NCBI GenBank assembly: GCA_900549865.1
Contig: URPU01000011.1
Location: 1 to 38,155, forward strand
Length of the DNA stretch: 38,155 bases
Reading direction: 5' to 3'
Origin: an uncultured Eubacteriales bacterium
GTDB taxonomy: Bacteria; Bacillota; Clostridia; Oscillospirales; Oscillospiraceae
In this document: piece after piece, positions 16,762 to 25,780 of the stretch
Position numbering within the stretch: the first letter of the stretch is position 1
How the letters are laid out: every line of letters begins with the position of its first letter
Translations under genes and position numbers: made by a program
Notes under the pieces: model-generated
The model's input: the letters and a program-made list of their open reading frames with translations, nothing else
Database searches by the model: none
What the model was told of the DNA's origin: nothing

Positions 16762-17703
16762 TTATTTCTCTTCCCGTGCGTACTGCTCAAGGAAGCGGGT
16801 TTTGAAGCCGTCAGTCACGGACTCACCGGCATCCCACATGGCCTCCACCGCCGCGCCGTATGCGGGCGGGGCATCCTGAAGCACCAGTTTCGCTCCGGGC
16901 GCCGATTTCTCCTTTATCGCCGCGAAGTACTCCGGGTAGTGAGAGACTATTCCCCCGCCCGCCACGACATTAAAATCGCCGTCGAAGCTGGTCTGCGCCG
17001 CATATGTCAGGTCCGCCATAAGCGCGGCCTGACGCTGGAATATCTCCTCGCACGCCTTGTCGCCGAGTCTGCGCCCTTCAAAAACGGCCTTTGCAAACGA
17101 GGCTATATACGGCCGTCCGCCGCGATGAACTATGGGAGTAACGCCGTCATCTATCGGGCGGCCTATAATACCGGCCAGCAGATCAACAAGCACTGTGCTA
17201 CCGCGCCGTCCGTCCACCGCGCGAAGCGCCTCGCGGATGGCCTCACGCCCAAGCTCAAAGCCGCTGCCGCCGGTATCGATGAGATAGCCCTTACCGCCTA
17301 TATGCCGCAGGGGCTGTCCTTCGCGCCGGACGAACAGCGACGAGCCTGTGCCGCACACCATACCGCAGCCGTCGGCGTGGCCGAAAGCGCCCGAGATCAG
17401 ATTATATCCGTCGTCTTCAAATCTGATGCTGCGGATGTTATAGCGCTTTCTCACCGTATCGGAATATATATCCCCGTTCGGCAATGTACCGGCCACGCCG
17501 CCGAAAAGCGCGTCTACCGCCGCAGGTGCATATGAATACACCGCGTCAAGAGTTTTTATCATCCTTTTAAGCGCCTCGTCACAGCCCAGATCCGTCGGGT
17601 TGTTTCCCGTCCCGACAAAGCGCGTGATGATATTTCCCGCACTGTCAAAGAGCACGGCATCGGTCTTTGTTCCGCCGCCATCAATAGCTATGCAATACTT
17701 CAT
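16762..17703 (-). CDS. BadF/BadG-type sugar kinase (N-acetylglucosamine kinase-like)
   Basis: A 313-residue ASKHA-fold protein. The phosphate-1 motif is IAIDGGGTKTDAVLFD at the N-terminus, CGTGSSLFVR is phosphate-2, and GGSGFELGREAIREALRAVDG resembles eukaryotic and bacterial N-acetylglucosamine kinases. It probably phosphorylates the sugar set free by the sulfatases upstream. The ATG at 17703 has GGAG nearby and avoids overlap with the sulfatase gene, 13 bp away. Substrate specificity is not visible; an amino sugar is the first guess. Confidence 0.82.
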   Translation of the reverse strand: MKYCIAIDGGGTKTDAVLFDSAGNIITRFVGTGNNPTDLGCDEALKRMIKTLDAVYSYAPAAVDALFGGVAGTLPNGDIYSDTVRKRYNIRSIRFEDDGYNLISGAFGHADGCGMVCGTGSSLFVRREGQPLRHIGGKGYLIDTGGSGFELGREAIREALRAVDGRRGSTVLVDLLAGIIGRPIDDGVTPIVHRGGRPYIASFAKAVFEGRRLGDKACEEIFQRQAALMADLTYAAQTSFDGDFNVVAGGGIVSHYPEYFAAIKEKSAPGAKLVLQDAPPAYGAAVEAMWDAGESVTDGFKTRFLEQYAREEK

Positions 17704-17716
17704 GATATCTCCAGCC

Positions 17717-19138
17717 TCAGTCAAGGTCTATTTTATATTCCTTCGGTATTGCCGCCGTTTCCTGCTCATGCAGATAGGTGTGATCCATTCTGCCGGGGTA
17801 ATGCGGATGCGTTTTTGTGACCTTTTCGTATGTAACGCTGCTTCTGGCCTTATTTACATCGCTGTTCATATAATCATCCAGCAACGCCTTCATCTCACGC
17901 ACAACGGGCTTCGCCTCGTCATAGCACTCATGCTCTTCCGGGATGTGGTCAAAGAAAAAGTACCGGTCCTCCGCCGCGCGGTAGATGAGTTTATTCTTCC
18001 CATCCGTCACCATGTACATGCCAACATCGCCGCAGCCATGCTGCGAAAATACATACTTTCTATCGTTCTCCCCAAAGAGATCTATGCCGTCGAACTCTTC
18101 TTCACTATAGTCCGCCCCGGCGTAGCCAAGCAGCGTCGGCGCAATATCCACAAGGGAGCAGGCATCGCTTCTGACCGCGTGCTCTTTTCCGGGATACTTC
18201 ACTATGAGCGGAACACGGCAGGATGAATCCACCATTGTCCGCTTGCCTATCGCATTATAGTCGCCCATCATGTCGCCGTGGTCGCTTGTAAAGACGATAA
18301 GCGTGTCGTCATACATGCCCTTATCCTTCAGCGCTTTGATGATACGCCCCACCTGATAGTCCACAAAGGACACGCACGCATAGTAGAAATTCTTGCTGCG
18401 CAGCACATCCTGACGGCTCATATCAAGCCTCCCGCACGAGCAGCGCTCGCCTATGAGCGAGGAAAAGCGGCTGAACTCTTCTTCATCTGGAACGAAAGGT
18501 GCAGGCGGATCCTCACGATAGAGCTTCTGCCACGGCGCAGGCGGGCAATACGGCGGGTGCGGGTGAATAAAGGACGAGAACAGGAACATGGGTTCGGCCG
18601 GGTCGTGGTTTTCGATATAGTCAACACTTCTGCTGCCGATCCACTGGGTCGGATGATCCTCCGGCGGAAGCTGCGATATCTGCGGCATGTAGTACATTTC
18701 GCTGCGCATCCCGTTATAGTCGAACACCCAAGGGTACTTTGCGCGAATATACTCCATGTATTCGTCGCCGGGGGCAGAAAGCTCCTCCTGCGGGCGGCGC
18801 TTTGCAAAGCCTATGCTGCCGTAGGGATCCCACAGATAATGCATCTTGCCGACACAGCAGCTGTCAAAGCCGCAGTCCGTTATCCGCTTGTAAAAGCCGC
18901 TTCCGTTATAGGTTTTATCCGTATTATTGTTGTTGCAGCCGGTTGACGCCGGGTATTGCCCGGACATGAGAGACAATCTCGCCGGAACGCACACCGGGGA
19001 CGGCGTGATGCACCTTTCAAAAACGACGGAGTCCCACGCAAGCGCATCCAGATTCGGCGTCTGTATATGGGGATTGCCCAGCGCCGAGATGGTATCATAG
19101 CGCTGCTGGTCTGTGAGCAGCATCAAAATATGTTTCAC
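17717..19138 (-). CDS. Cys-type sulfatase (S1 family), second of the operon
   Basis: The 473-residue protein begins with the metal site LLTDQQRYD (Asp10, Gln11) and has the sulfatase signature SPVCVPARLSLMSG. Cys50 should be converted to formylglycine by an anaerobic maturase, which is not in this window. Further metal ligands lie in FTSDHGDMMGDYNAIGKRT. No signal peptide is seen, so it should act in the cytosol after uptake. The start is GTG at 19138, overlapping the isomerase stop (GTGA) with GGAG upstream. Together with the TctABC transporter it points to import of a sulfated compound and intracellular desulfation. Confidence 0.9.
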   Translation of the reverse strand: MKHILMLLTDQQRYDTISALGNPHIQTPNLDALAWDSVVFERCITPSPVCVPARLSLMSGQYPASTGCNNNNTDKTYNGSGFYKRITDCGFDSCCVGKMHYLWDPYGSIGFAKRRPQEELSAPGDEYMEYIRAKYPWVFDYNGMRSEMYYMPQISQLPPEDHPTQWIGSRSVDYIENHDPAEPMFLFSSFIHPHPPYCPPAPWQKLYREDPPAPFVPDEEEFSRFSSLIGERCSCGRLDMSRQDVLRSKNFYYACVSFVDYQVGRIIKALKDKGMYDDTLIVFTSDHGDMMGDYNAIGKRTMVDSSCRVPLIVKYPGKEHAVRSDACSLVDIAPTLLGYAGADYSEEEFDGIDLFGENDRKYVFSQHGCGDVGMYMVTDGKNKLIYRAAEDRYFFFDHIPEEHECYDEAKPVVREMKALLDDYMNSDVNKARSSVTYEKVTKTHPHYPGRMDHTYLHEQETAAIPKEYKIDLD

Positions 19139-19908
19139 ATTAAATCTCCATTAATTAGCTTTTCAAGATATAAACTGTCCTGCGTGTAGGCGTCGAGCTC
19201 GACAACATTCATATACTCCAGCACGCCGGTCGCGCCGGGCGTATACAGCGCACAGTTCTTCGCAAATTCCGTCCAGTCAAAGACGCCCGCGCGCAGTCTG
19301 TCATGCAGGTCATGCAGGCCGTCGTTATTATGCAGATGATACGCGCAGATGCGTTCTTTCAGCGTTTGCTGTATAACGCCGATATCCATTCCGGTCACGA
19401 TGGCATGGCCGACGTCAAGCACACAGTGAAGCGCGGGAATGTCGTGGAAGAGGCATAGGAACTGCCGCTGGTCGAACAGCGGCCGCGCGCCGGAGCACAG
19501 GTTCTCAGCGCCGAGGGTCACGCCCTCGGCAATGCAGATCTCGTTGAAGCGCGAAAGTCTTTCAGCTGCGCGGCCGCGGGCAGCCGCCCTGTACGGCTCA
19601 TCCTCACCGTACATGCCGTCGCCATAGGTATGCAGGACGTAAAATTCGCCGTTATACTTATGGTACATATCAAACGGGCGGCGGAGAACGTCAAAAAGCT
19701 TTTCTTCGTCGCAGTCCTCCGCTATGTCAACGAAAGCGAACGGCGCGTGGATGCTGAAGCTTCTGCCGGAAAGCGCGTCGAGAAAGCTATTCCACATGTC
19801 GCGGCTTCCGTATTCATAAAATATCTCCACGCCGAGGTCTTCGGGCATATCCAGCAGCTTTCTTATTCTGTACTTATAGAAGCTGCATGTGCTTATACTG
19901 TATTTCAT
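19135..19908 (-). CDS. Sugar-phosphate isomerase/epimerase-like TIM barrel protein
   Basis: A 257-residue xylose-isomerase-like barrel. Metal ligands are visible in LGAENLC (Glu), HCVLDVGHA (Asp, His) and CAYHLHNND (His). The ATG at 19908 overlaps the TctA stop as ATGA, so translation is coupled. A longer frame to 20037 would run back over tctA and its extra residues look non-native. It should isomerise or epimerise the sugar set free by the sulfatases. Specificity is unknown. Confidence 0.85.
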   Translation of the reverse strand: MKYSISTCSFYKYRIRKLLDMPEDLGVEIFYEYGSRDMWNSFLDALSGRSFSIHAPFAFVDIAEDCDEEKLFDVLRRPFDMYHKYNGEFYVLHTYGDGMYGEDEPYRAAARGRAAERLSRFNEICIAEGVTLGAENLCSGARPLFDQRQFLCLFHDIPALHCVLDVGHAIVTGMDIGVIQQTLKERICAYHLHNNDGLHDLHDRLRAGVFDWTEFAKNCALYTPGATGVLEYMNVVELDAYTQDSLYLEKLINGDLM

Positions 19909-21413
19909 ACGGTCTGTCCGCCTTTTTTCGCCGCAATGCGCTTTTTGATGAGTCTGGAAATGCTGGGGTAGACAAGAAGCGCAAGCGAGAACAGCAGCAC
20001 GCCCAGGCATATCGGACGCGTGAAGAAGATGGACCATTTGCCATAAGACACCATGAGAGAGCGCCTGAGATTCGTTTCACAGAGGTCGCCCAGAACGAGC
20101 GCGATCGTGAACGGAATGACGGGCAGTTCAAACTCCTTCATGAGGTAGCCGACGAGCGCCATTATAACAAGAACGTACACTTCAAATATATTATTGCTTA
20201 TTGCGAACGCGCCTATCGTGCACATCACAACGATGCACGGCAGAAGCACGTTTTCAGGTACCTTTGTGATGTTGACAAAAGCCTTTATAAAGACGCTTCC
20301 CTGTATACACATGAATATATTGATGACAAAGAGGCCGCCCATTATCGCATAGACCCATATGCTTCCCTTTGCAAAAAGCTCCGGTCCGGGAACGATGCCC
20401 TGCATGGTGAGTGCGCCAAGCATTATAGCCATGACGGAGTCGCCGGGGATGCCCATTGTGAGCATGGGTATCATGGTCGCACCGGTGACGGCGTTATTCC
20501 CCGTTTCGGGCGCAAGCACGCCTTCTTCACAGCCCTTGCCGAACTCCTCTGGATTCTTTGACGCGCGGCGGGCTTCGTTATAAGAGAAGATAGCGGAAAT
20601 TGCGCCGCCCGTGCCCGGGATAGCGCCGATTATAACGCCGATGACGGAGGAGCGGATGAGGGTTTTCCAATACTTGAATATATCCTTGAGCTTCAATGTG
20701 GCCTTGGACACCTGTATATAATCGTCAGCCTTTTTCTCCTTACCCGCGCGGGCCGCCGCCACACATTCATGCAGCACCTGCGCAAGTGCGTAGACGCCGA
20801 GCATACACGTGACGGCCTTGACGCCGGCCATGAGGTGGCTGGAGCCGAAGATGAGACGCGCCGTACCGTTGAGCGGGTCAAGACCGACCGTCCGTAATAT
20901 AAGGCCAATGAGAGCCGCGATGATACCTTTAATGACGTTATCCTTGGAAAGGCTTATCGTCGCGCAGAGGCCGAAAAGGCAGATGGCAAACATTTCGGGA
21001 GAGGCAATGTAATTAACGACCTTTGCAAGCTGAGGCGCAAGGAACATAAGCGCCGCAGCACTGAGGATACCGCCGATGGAGGAGCCGTACAGCGCGAGCT
21101 TGAGCGCGTCGCCTGCGCGGCCCTTCTTTGCCATCGGGTAGCCGTCGAGCGAGGTTGCCGCGGCATTGGGCGTGCCGGGCGTATTTATCAGTATAGCGGT
21201 TATGCTTCCGCCGTACATTGCGCCGCAATAGCCGCCGAGAAGCATGAACATGCCGGGAAGGGATTCCATGCCGATAGACAGCGTGAGCAGCACCGTGACG
21301 GCAAGCGCGACGTTCAGGCCCGGCATTGCGCCGATTATGATGCCCACAAAAAGCCCCACGTTCATCATGAGGAGATTTTGCAGGGTAAATATCTCAGTTA
21401 TTATTGAAAGCAT
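19905..21413 (-). CDS. tctA: Tripartite tricarboxylate transporter large permease (TctA)
   Basis: The 502-residue membrane protein has about twelve hydrophobic segments and the TctA signatures GIIIGAMPGLNVALAV near the N-terminus and GAIPGTGGAISAIFSYNEAR in the middle. It also shows INTPGTPNAAATSLDGYPMA and TMGIPGDSVMAIMLGAL. It forms the transport pore with TctB and receives substrate from TctC. GAGGAG precedes the ATG. The gene follows tctB by 10 bp. Confidence 0.95.
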   Translation of the reverse strand: MLSIITEIFTLQNLLMMNVGLFVGIIIGAMPGLNVALAVTVLLTLSIGMESLPGMFMLLGGYCGAMYGGSITAILINTPGTPNAAATSLDGYPMAKKGRAGDALKLALYGSSIGGILSAAALMFLAPQLAKVVNYIASPEMFAICLFGLCATISLSKDNVIKGIIAALIGLILRTVGLDPLNGTARLIFGSSHLMAGVKAVTCMLGVYALAQVLHECVAAARAGKEKKADDYIQVSKATLKLKDIFKYWKTLIRSSVIGVIIGAIPGTGGAISAIFSYNEARRASKNPEEFGKGCEEGVLAPETGNNAVTGATMIPMLTMGIPGDSVMAIMLGALTMQGIVPGPELFAKGSIWVYAIMGGLFVINIFMCIQGSVFIKAFVNITKVPENVLLPCIVVMCTIGAFAISNNIFEVYVLVIMALVGYLMKEFELPVIPFTIALVLGDLCETNLRRSLMVSYGKWSIFFTRPICLGVLLFSLALLVYPSISRLIKKRIAAKKGGQTV

Positions 21414-21423
21414 ATTTTTCTCC

Positions 21424-21912
21424 TCACTTTATAGGTACTGACAGCAGCTTTGTGAAAATCAGATAGATGGCGGCGGCGAAGACATAGAAGCCCGCATAGC
21501 CTTTCCAACTGCGGCAGTTGAGGACCCAGAGCATTACCGGCGGAACAATGACCGTCGCGGGGATAATACCAAAAGTACGGTAAATGACAACGTAAACTAT
21601 TATCAGCAGGTATATGAAATAGGGGAAAAGCTTTTCTTTCCACTCTGCCGCGGTCTTCTTCACGGGCTTCTGCTTTCCCTCTTCGCGGACGCACCTGACA
21701 TAGTTACTGATCGAATTTATAAGGCCGAGCACCGACACCATAAGCAGACCGTAAGCGATCAGATTCGGGTATGTGCGCGGCGTAAACGCCTCCTGCTCCA
21801 TCAGCTTTGTGACTGTGATGTAGCCGGGAATAAGCCAGAAAATAAGGACGAGCGACGCTGCGATGAAAAACAGCATCAGGAAAATATCGCGCTTTGCTTT
21901 TTGTTGATTCAT
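21424..21912 (-). CDS. tctB: Tripartite tricarboxylate transporter small permease (TctB)
   Basis: A 162-residue membrane protein with four hydrophobic segments, including FLMLFFIAASLVLIFWLIPG and GLLMVSVLGLINSI. An RTYPNLIAYGLL motif matches the TctB small subunit. GAGGTG precedes the ATG. It follows tctC after 71 bp that carry a perfect hairpin. Confidence 0.9.
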   Translation of the reverse strand: MNQQKAKRDIFLMLFFIAASLVLIFWLIPGYITVTKLMEQEAFTPRTYPNLIAYGLLMVSVLGLINSISNYVRCVREEGKQKPVKKTAAEWKEKLFPYFIYLLIIVYVVIYRTFGIIPATVIVPPVMLWVLNCRSWKGYAGFYVFAAAIYLIFTKLLSVPIK

Positions 21913-21929
21913 GAAAACACCTCATAAAA

Positions 21930-21958
21930 GTCAAACCATGTTATTCACATGGTTTGAC
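21930..21958 (-). other. Intergenic hairpin between tctC and tctB
   Basis: A perfect 12-bp inverted repeat (GTCAAACCATGT, 21930-21941 with 21947-21958) has a 5-nt loop. No T-run follows on the minus strand, so it is more likely a stabilising or attenuating mRNA element than a full terminator. Confidence 0.75.
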
Positions 21959-21983
21959 CTGATTATCCAATTCCGCGCCGGAC

Positions 21984-23042
21984 TTACATCAGACCGGCTT
22001 CTACAAGTATTTCGGAATAGAGCGCGACTGCGTCATTTATCACGCCGGAGAGCTCATCGATGGAGAGGATCTTGCCGTTGAAGCTGCCGTAGCCGTTCTC
22101 TTCAAGGTACTTGGCGTACTCATCGGACAAAAGCAGCTCGTCGAGCTTTGTCTTGAGGAACTCAACTATCTCGGGAGGAGTGTCCGCAGAGACGCAGGCG
22201 ATCTTCCAGCCGCCGAGCGCGTCCAGCTTGTCCACGGGGTATGCGGAAGACAGAGGCTCAACATCGGGCAGGTAGGGGGACTTGGTGGAGGACAGCGCAA
22301 CAAGAACGTTGCAGGTGCCCTGATTGCTGTAGTTGTAAATGAAGTTGTCGTCAAGGATGGCGAAATCGACCTCGCCGTTGAGCACGGCTTGGTATGCGCC
22401 GTTGTTGCCGTCATAAGCCACGGCCTTGCCGTAGTTCGCGCCGAGGCCCTTGAGGACCGCAAGGCAGCTCATGTGGCCGAAACCGCCGCTGTTGGGAACG
22501 GCAAAGCTGAACTCATCGTGAGTGGTGACGAACTCCACCCAGTCTTCCATGGTCTTGATGTCGGAATCGTTGTTCACTGTGACGGTTGCAAGGACATCAG
22601 GCGTGAGCATGGCAAGCGCGATGATATCGTCAACAGTGTATCCGACGTCCGGGTTAATGATGGGCTGAGTGAGAAGGCCGGCATTTGCGATGGAGAAGAG
22701 GGTGTAGCCGTCGGCCGGTCTGGAGAGCGCTTCCTTGGTGCCGATCGCCTGCTGGCCGCCGGTGATATTCTCAATTGAGAAATTCACGCCGAGGTCGAGC
22801 ATATCGGCGACCTGACGGGTCACGAGGTCAACGCCCGCGCCGGCGGCGACGGGAACGATCCAGCTTATGTTCTGCGTGGGGTAGTCAAGTGTGGTTTCTT
22901 CTGCGGGGGCTTCCGCGGGGGCGTCTGCCGCAGCATCGGCGGCAGGTGCTTCGGTGGATGCGGGCTGTGCGGTAGTGCCGCAGGCCGTGAGTGCAAGCAG
23001 CATTATTGCCGCCAGCAGCAGAGCTGTGATTTTCTTTCTCAT
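21984..23042 (-). CDS. tctC: Tripartite tricarboxylate transporter binding lipoprotein (TctC)
   Basis: The 352-residue protein has a lipoprotein signal (LLLAAIMLLALTACG), an Ala/Pro/Glu-rich linker and a Bug/TctC fold. WIVPVAAGAGVDLVTRQVAD is the typical N-terminal motif, followed by GGQQAIGTKEALSRPADGYTL split over the ligand loop. The family captures carboxylates or other small organics for TctAB. AAGGAG lies upstream of the ATG. Given the flanking sulfatases, a sulfated or acidic sugar derivative is a plausible cargo, but this is inference. Confidence 0.93.
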   Translation of the reverse strand: MRKKITALLLAAIMLLALTACGTTAQPASTEAPAADAAADAPAEAPAEETTLDYPTQNISWIVPVAAGAGVDLVTRQVADMLDLGVNFSIENITGGQQAIGTKEALSRPADGYTLFSIANAGLLTQPIINPDVGYTVDDIIALAMLTPDVLATVTVNNDSDIKTMEDWVEFVTTHDEFSFAVPNSGGFGHMSCLAVLKGLGANYGKAVAYDGNNGAYQAVLNGEVDFAILDDNFIYNYSNQGTCNVLVALSSTKSPYLPDVEPLSSAYPVDKLDALGGWKIACVSADTPPEIVEFLKTKLDELLLSDEYAKYLEENGYGSFNGKILSIDELSGVINDAVALYSEILVEAGLM

Positions 23043-23089
23043 TTTTTCGTCTCCTTATATTTTTTTGACTTTCAGGAAGTCATAGCTCA

Positions 23090-24694
23090 CTATGCGTGGC
23101 AATACTGTTCCGGGAACTTGCTTGCGGTGTTGAGCATCATATTCAGCAGCTTGTTTCTGTACTCCGCCAGAAGCTCCGGATTTGCGCCGTTATATACTAT
23201 ATTTACATTTTCCTCGGGGTCGTTTATCCTGTCGGTCATCTCGACGTCGCCGTTCTGGTACTGGACGAACTTATATTTCTCATCGACATAGCCGAGGGTA
23301 TAGACGTCGTTTTCAAAATAACCGTTGCGGTACTCGAAGAGGCATTCGGTGCGGATCTTTTCCCCTCTCAGCGCCGCGGCCTGAGACATACCGTCGCAGC
23401 TTCTCGGCGTCGGCACACCCAGCAGCTCACAGCAGGTCGGGTAAATATCGACGGAGGATGCGAGCGCCTCGGTGACGGACGCGTTGTCCTCGGGCGTGTG
23501 CATCATCAGGGGGACGTTCACAAGCCCGTCATAGAAGAACGGGCCCTTCAGCCAAAGTCCGTGGTCGCCCATAAGCTCGCCATGGTCTGCCGTGAATATG
23601 ATGACCGTATCCTCAAGCGCGCCGGACTCTTTGAGGGCATCAAGTATCTTGCCAACGCCCTTGTCGATAAGATCGACCATCGCATAAGTATTGCGTATCC
23701 GCTGGTCGCGCTCATGCGCACTGAGCACGCTGGGCTTATATTCCTCGCCGGAGCTGTCGCCGTGCGTCAGCAGACCCAGACCCTGAAGTATCTTTTCATC
23801 CATGAACTGCGCGATTTGATTCGCGCACTTCCCGCACTTTTCCTTATCCTCTTCGGGCATATCCGGCAGCGGGTGGAGAAGCCCTGCCCTGTGCCAGACG
23901 CCGTACTGATGATAATGATAATGCCGGGGCCTTGTGTGCAGATCGTCATCCTCGTTTACTGGCATTTTCACTGGAACATCCTTGTAGCGCAGCGCGGTCT
24001 CAAGCGGAGGGTTGAACGGATGATGCGGGTCAGGGAAGCTCGCCGTGAGGAAGAAGGGCTGGTCACCATTCGCGTGCTCGGATATATACGCCGCTGCGCG
24101 CTCACCGACGAACATGGAATCATGCAGGTTCTCCGGCATAGTCGTCACGGGGCAGGCGTCGAAGCCCTCCACGGGCTTTGCTATCGCCCATTCGTCCTTT
24201 CCGCCGTGCTCATGATACCATTTGCCGTAGTGGGCCAGCGGCTTCGTCGCATGGCCGGAGGTGAACTCCACATGCTCAAAGCCCCAGTACGGGCCGTACC
24301 AGTCTATATTATCGCCCTTCTCTTCCCAGAGACGGTGATCCTCCATGCTGATATGCGGGGCGTTCTTTCCGCAGTCGGTGCACTGGAAGTGCAACTTTCC
24401 GATGCTGCCGGTGTGATAGCCGTTATCATGCAGGTGGTCGGCGAGCGTCCTGAGCGGGTGCTCAAGCTGGTTCCCGTTTGTCCACTGGTTGTGGTTATGC
24501 GGGTACAGCCCGGTGAAGATGGACATTCTGCTTGGCATACAGATGGGGTTGTTCACATAGCAATGATCAAAAACCGTGCTGTGCGCGGCAAGTCTGTCAA
24601 TGTTGGGCGTATTGACATACTCATTGCCGTAGCAGCCCAGAAAATCCTTTCTGAGTTGGTCGCACATGATAAGGACCAGATTCTTTTTCTTCAT
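23090..24694 (-). CDS. Cys-type sulfatase (S1 family), first of the operon
   Basis: From the ATG at 24694 this is a 534-residue protein. The metal site LIMCDQLRKDFLGCYG (Asp12, Gln13) is followed by NNPICMPSRMSIFTGLYPH, whose CxPSR motif (Cys52) marks formylglycine-type activation. FTADHGELMGDHGLWLKGP supplies further metal ligands. There is no signal peptide, so it is cytosolic. The ATG at 24718 eight codons earlier is an alternative start; GGAG is only loosely spaced for 24694. It opens the operon ahead of tctC, and both sulfatases probably act on the same imported molecule at different sulfate positions. Confidence 0.9.
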   Translation of the reverse strand: MKKKNLVLIMCDQLRKDFLGCYGNEYVNTPNIDRLAAHSTVFDHCYVNNPICMPSRMSIFTGLYPHNHNQWTNGNQLEHPLRTLADHLHDNGYHTGSIGKLHFQCTDCGKNAPHISMEDHRLWEEKGDNIDWYGPYWGFEHVEFTSGHATKPLAHYGKWYHEHGGKDEWAIAKPVEGFDACPVTTMPENLHDSMFVGERAAAYISEHANGDQPFFLTASFPDPHHPFNPPLETALRYKDVPVKMPVNEDDDLHTRPRHYHYHQYGVWHRAGLLHPLPDMPEEDKEKCGKCANQIAQFMDEKILQGLGLLTHGDSSGEEYKPSVLSAHERDQRIRNTYAMVDLIDKGVGKILDALKESGALEDTVIIFTADHGELMGDHGLWLKGPFFYDGLVNVPLMMHTPEDNASVTEALASSVDIYPTCCELLGVPTPRSCDGMSQAAALRGEKIRTECLFEYRNGYFENDVYTLGYVDEKYKFVQYQNGDVEMTDRINDPEENVNIVYNGANPELLAEYRNKLLNMMLNTASKFPEQYCHA

Positions 24695-24730
24695 TCGCAG
24701 TTTTCTCCACTGGTTCATCTTTCGTTTTTC

Positions 24731-24764
24731 TTATGAAACGAAACTTTTTTATTTTGTTTCATAA
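24731..24764. promoter_or_regulatory. Candidate operator of the sulfatase operon
   Basis: A perfect inverted repeat TTATGAAAC (24731-24739) and GTTTCATAA (24756-24764) has a 16-bp spacer and an extra GAAAC box at 24740-24744. It lies just downstream of the sulfatase -10 box. GAAAC/GTTTC repeats are typical of DeoR-family sites. Confidence 0.55.
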
Positions 24765-24777
24765 ATTTTATGTATAT

Positions 24778-24806
24778 ATATTATTATCTTGGCGGCCATT
24801 TGTCAA
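24778..24806 (-). promoter_or_regulatory. Promoter of the sulfatase/TctCBA operon
   Basis: On the minus strand TTGACA (24801-24806), a 17-bp spacer and TAATAT (24778-24783) lie 83 bp before the first start codon. Confidence 0.8.
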
Positions 24807-24891
24807 ATGTCCTTTTCAACTAAATATTCACTCGTTTTTTATATACTTTGCACATATTTTTTGTCTTATATTTAACGCACCTCAGCTTGCA

Positions 24892-24919
24892 ATCGAAAGT
24901 TGACATTTTCGATACGAAA
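24892..24919. promoter_or_regulatory. Overlapping operators in the DeoR gene promoter
   Basis: ATCGAAA-N8-TTTCGAT (24892-24898, 24907-24913) overlaps TTTCG-ATA-CGAAA (24907-24919). The first spans the -35 box and the second fills the spacer, so a bound DeoR protein would shut its own promoter. Confidence 0.6.
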
Positions 24920-24928
24920 TAATATAAT
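24900..24928 (+). promoter_or_regulatory. Consensus promoter of the DeoR-type regulator gene
   Basis: TTGACA (24900-24905), exactly 17 bp, then TATAAT (24923-24928): a perfect sigma-A consensus, 51 bp before the ATG. Confidence 0.85.
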
Positions 24929-24979
24929 TGCAATATCTTCTAGTATCTTCATAATTCAAAAATCAGAAGGCAGAAATAT

Positions 24980-25732
24980 ATGGGAAAAAGCATCGACGCA
25001 CGCCGGCAGGAAATACTGGATCTTGTGAATCGCTGCGGGTCTCTGGATTTTTCTCAGCTGAGGGAGAGCTTCCCCGGCGTCTCGGACGTCACGCTGAGAA
25101 AGGATCTGCAATACCTTGACGATACGCAGCAGGCCATACGCACCCACGGCGGCATAAAATCCATTCCTTCCGCACTCAACTATTACTACCGCGCGAACGT
25201 CAACCACGACCTGAAAAAGAGCATTGCCGCGAAGGCGTCCTCGCTCATACGGCCCGGTGAATCCATTTTTATCTCCGCGGGCACCACCTGCGCGGAGCTT
25301 GCGCGCTGTCTGCCGGTCTTTCCGCTGAAGGTATGCAGCGACGGCGTTTACAGCGTCATCAACATCGCCAACCTACCCAACATATCCGTCGAACTGATCG
25401 GCGGCGACGTTGATTTAAACATCATGCGCGTGGAGGGGATATCCGTGCTCAACCAGCTTGAGCGCTGCCATTTTTCCACCGCGTTTATGAGCGCGCTGTG
25501 CGTCGATATCAACTACGGCTTCGCCCACAACACTTCCATGACCGTTGCGATACTTGAAAAAGTCATTGAGCACGCTGACCGTACCGTTGTGCTGCTCGAC
25601 TCATCCAAAGCGCGCGGCGGCTTCTACCCGCACACTATCCCGCTCTCGTCCGTGGATATCCTTGTCACCGACGACGCATTTCCCGCCGACGTTGCAAAGC
25701 AGCTTGAGGCCAAGGGTCTCACAGTGATTTGA
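24980..25732 (+). CDS. DeoR-family transcriptional regulator
   Basis: The 250-residue protein has an N-terminal helix-turn-helix (RRQEILDLVNRCGSLDFSQL, then VSDVTLRKDLQYLDD and IRTHGGIKSI) and a DeoR C-terminal sensor domain. That domain includes FISAGTTCAELARCL, the phosphosugar-binding site, and VVLLDSSKARGGFYPHTIPLS. Such proteins usually repress sugar genes and release DNA on binding a phosphorylated sugar. It diverges from the sulfatase operon, and CGAAA-type boxes occur in both promoters. The likely inducer is the product of the BadF-type kinase. Confidence 0.9.
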   Translation: MGKSIDARRQEILDLVNRCGSLDFSQLRESFPGVSDVTLRKDLQYLDDTQQAIRTHGGIKSIPSALNYYYRANVNHDLKKSIAAKASSLIRPGESIFISAGTTCAELARCLPVFPLKVCSDGVYSVINIANLPNISVELIGGDVDLNIMRVEGISVLNQLERCHFSTAFMSALCVDINYGFAHNTSMTVAILEKVIEHADRTVVLLDSSKARGGFYPHTIPLSSVDILVTDDAFPADVAKQLEAKGLTVI

Positions 25733-25780
25733 ACTGCGGCGCAGGGATACAGGCCTTCAGTCTCTTAAAAATAAATGATA

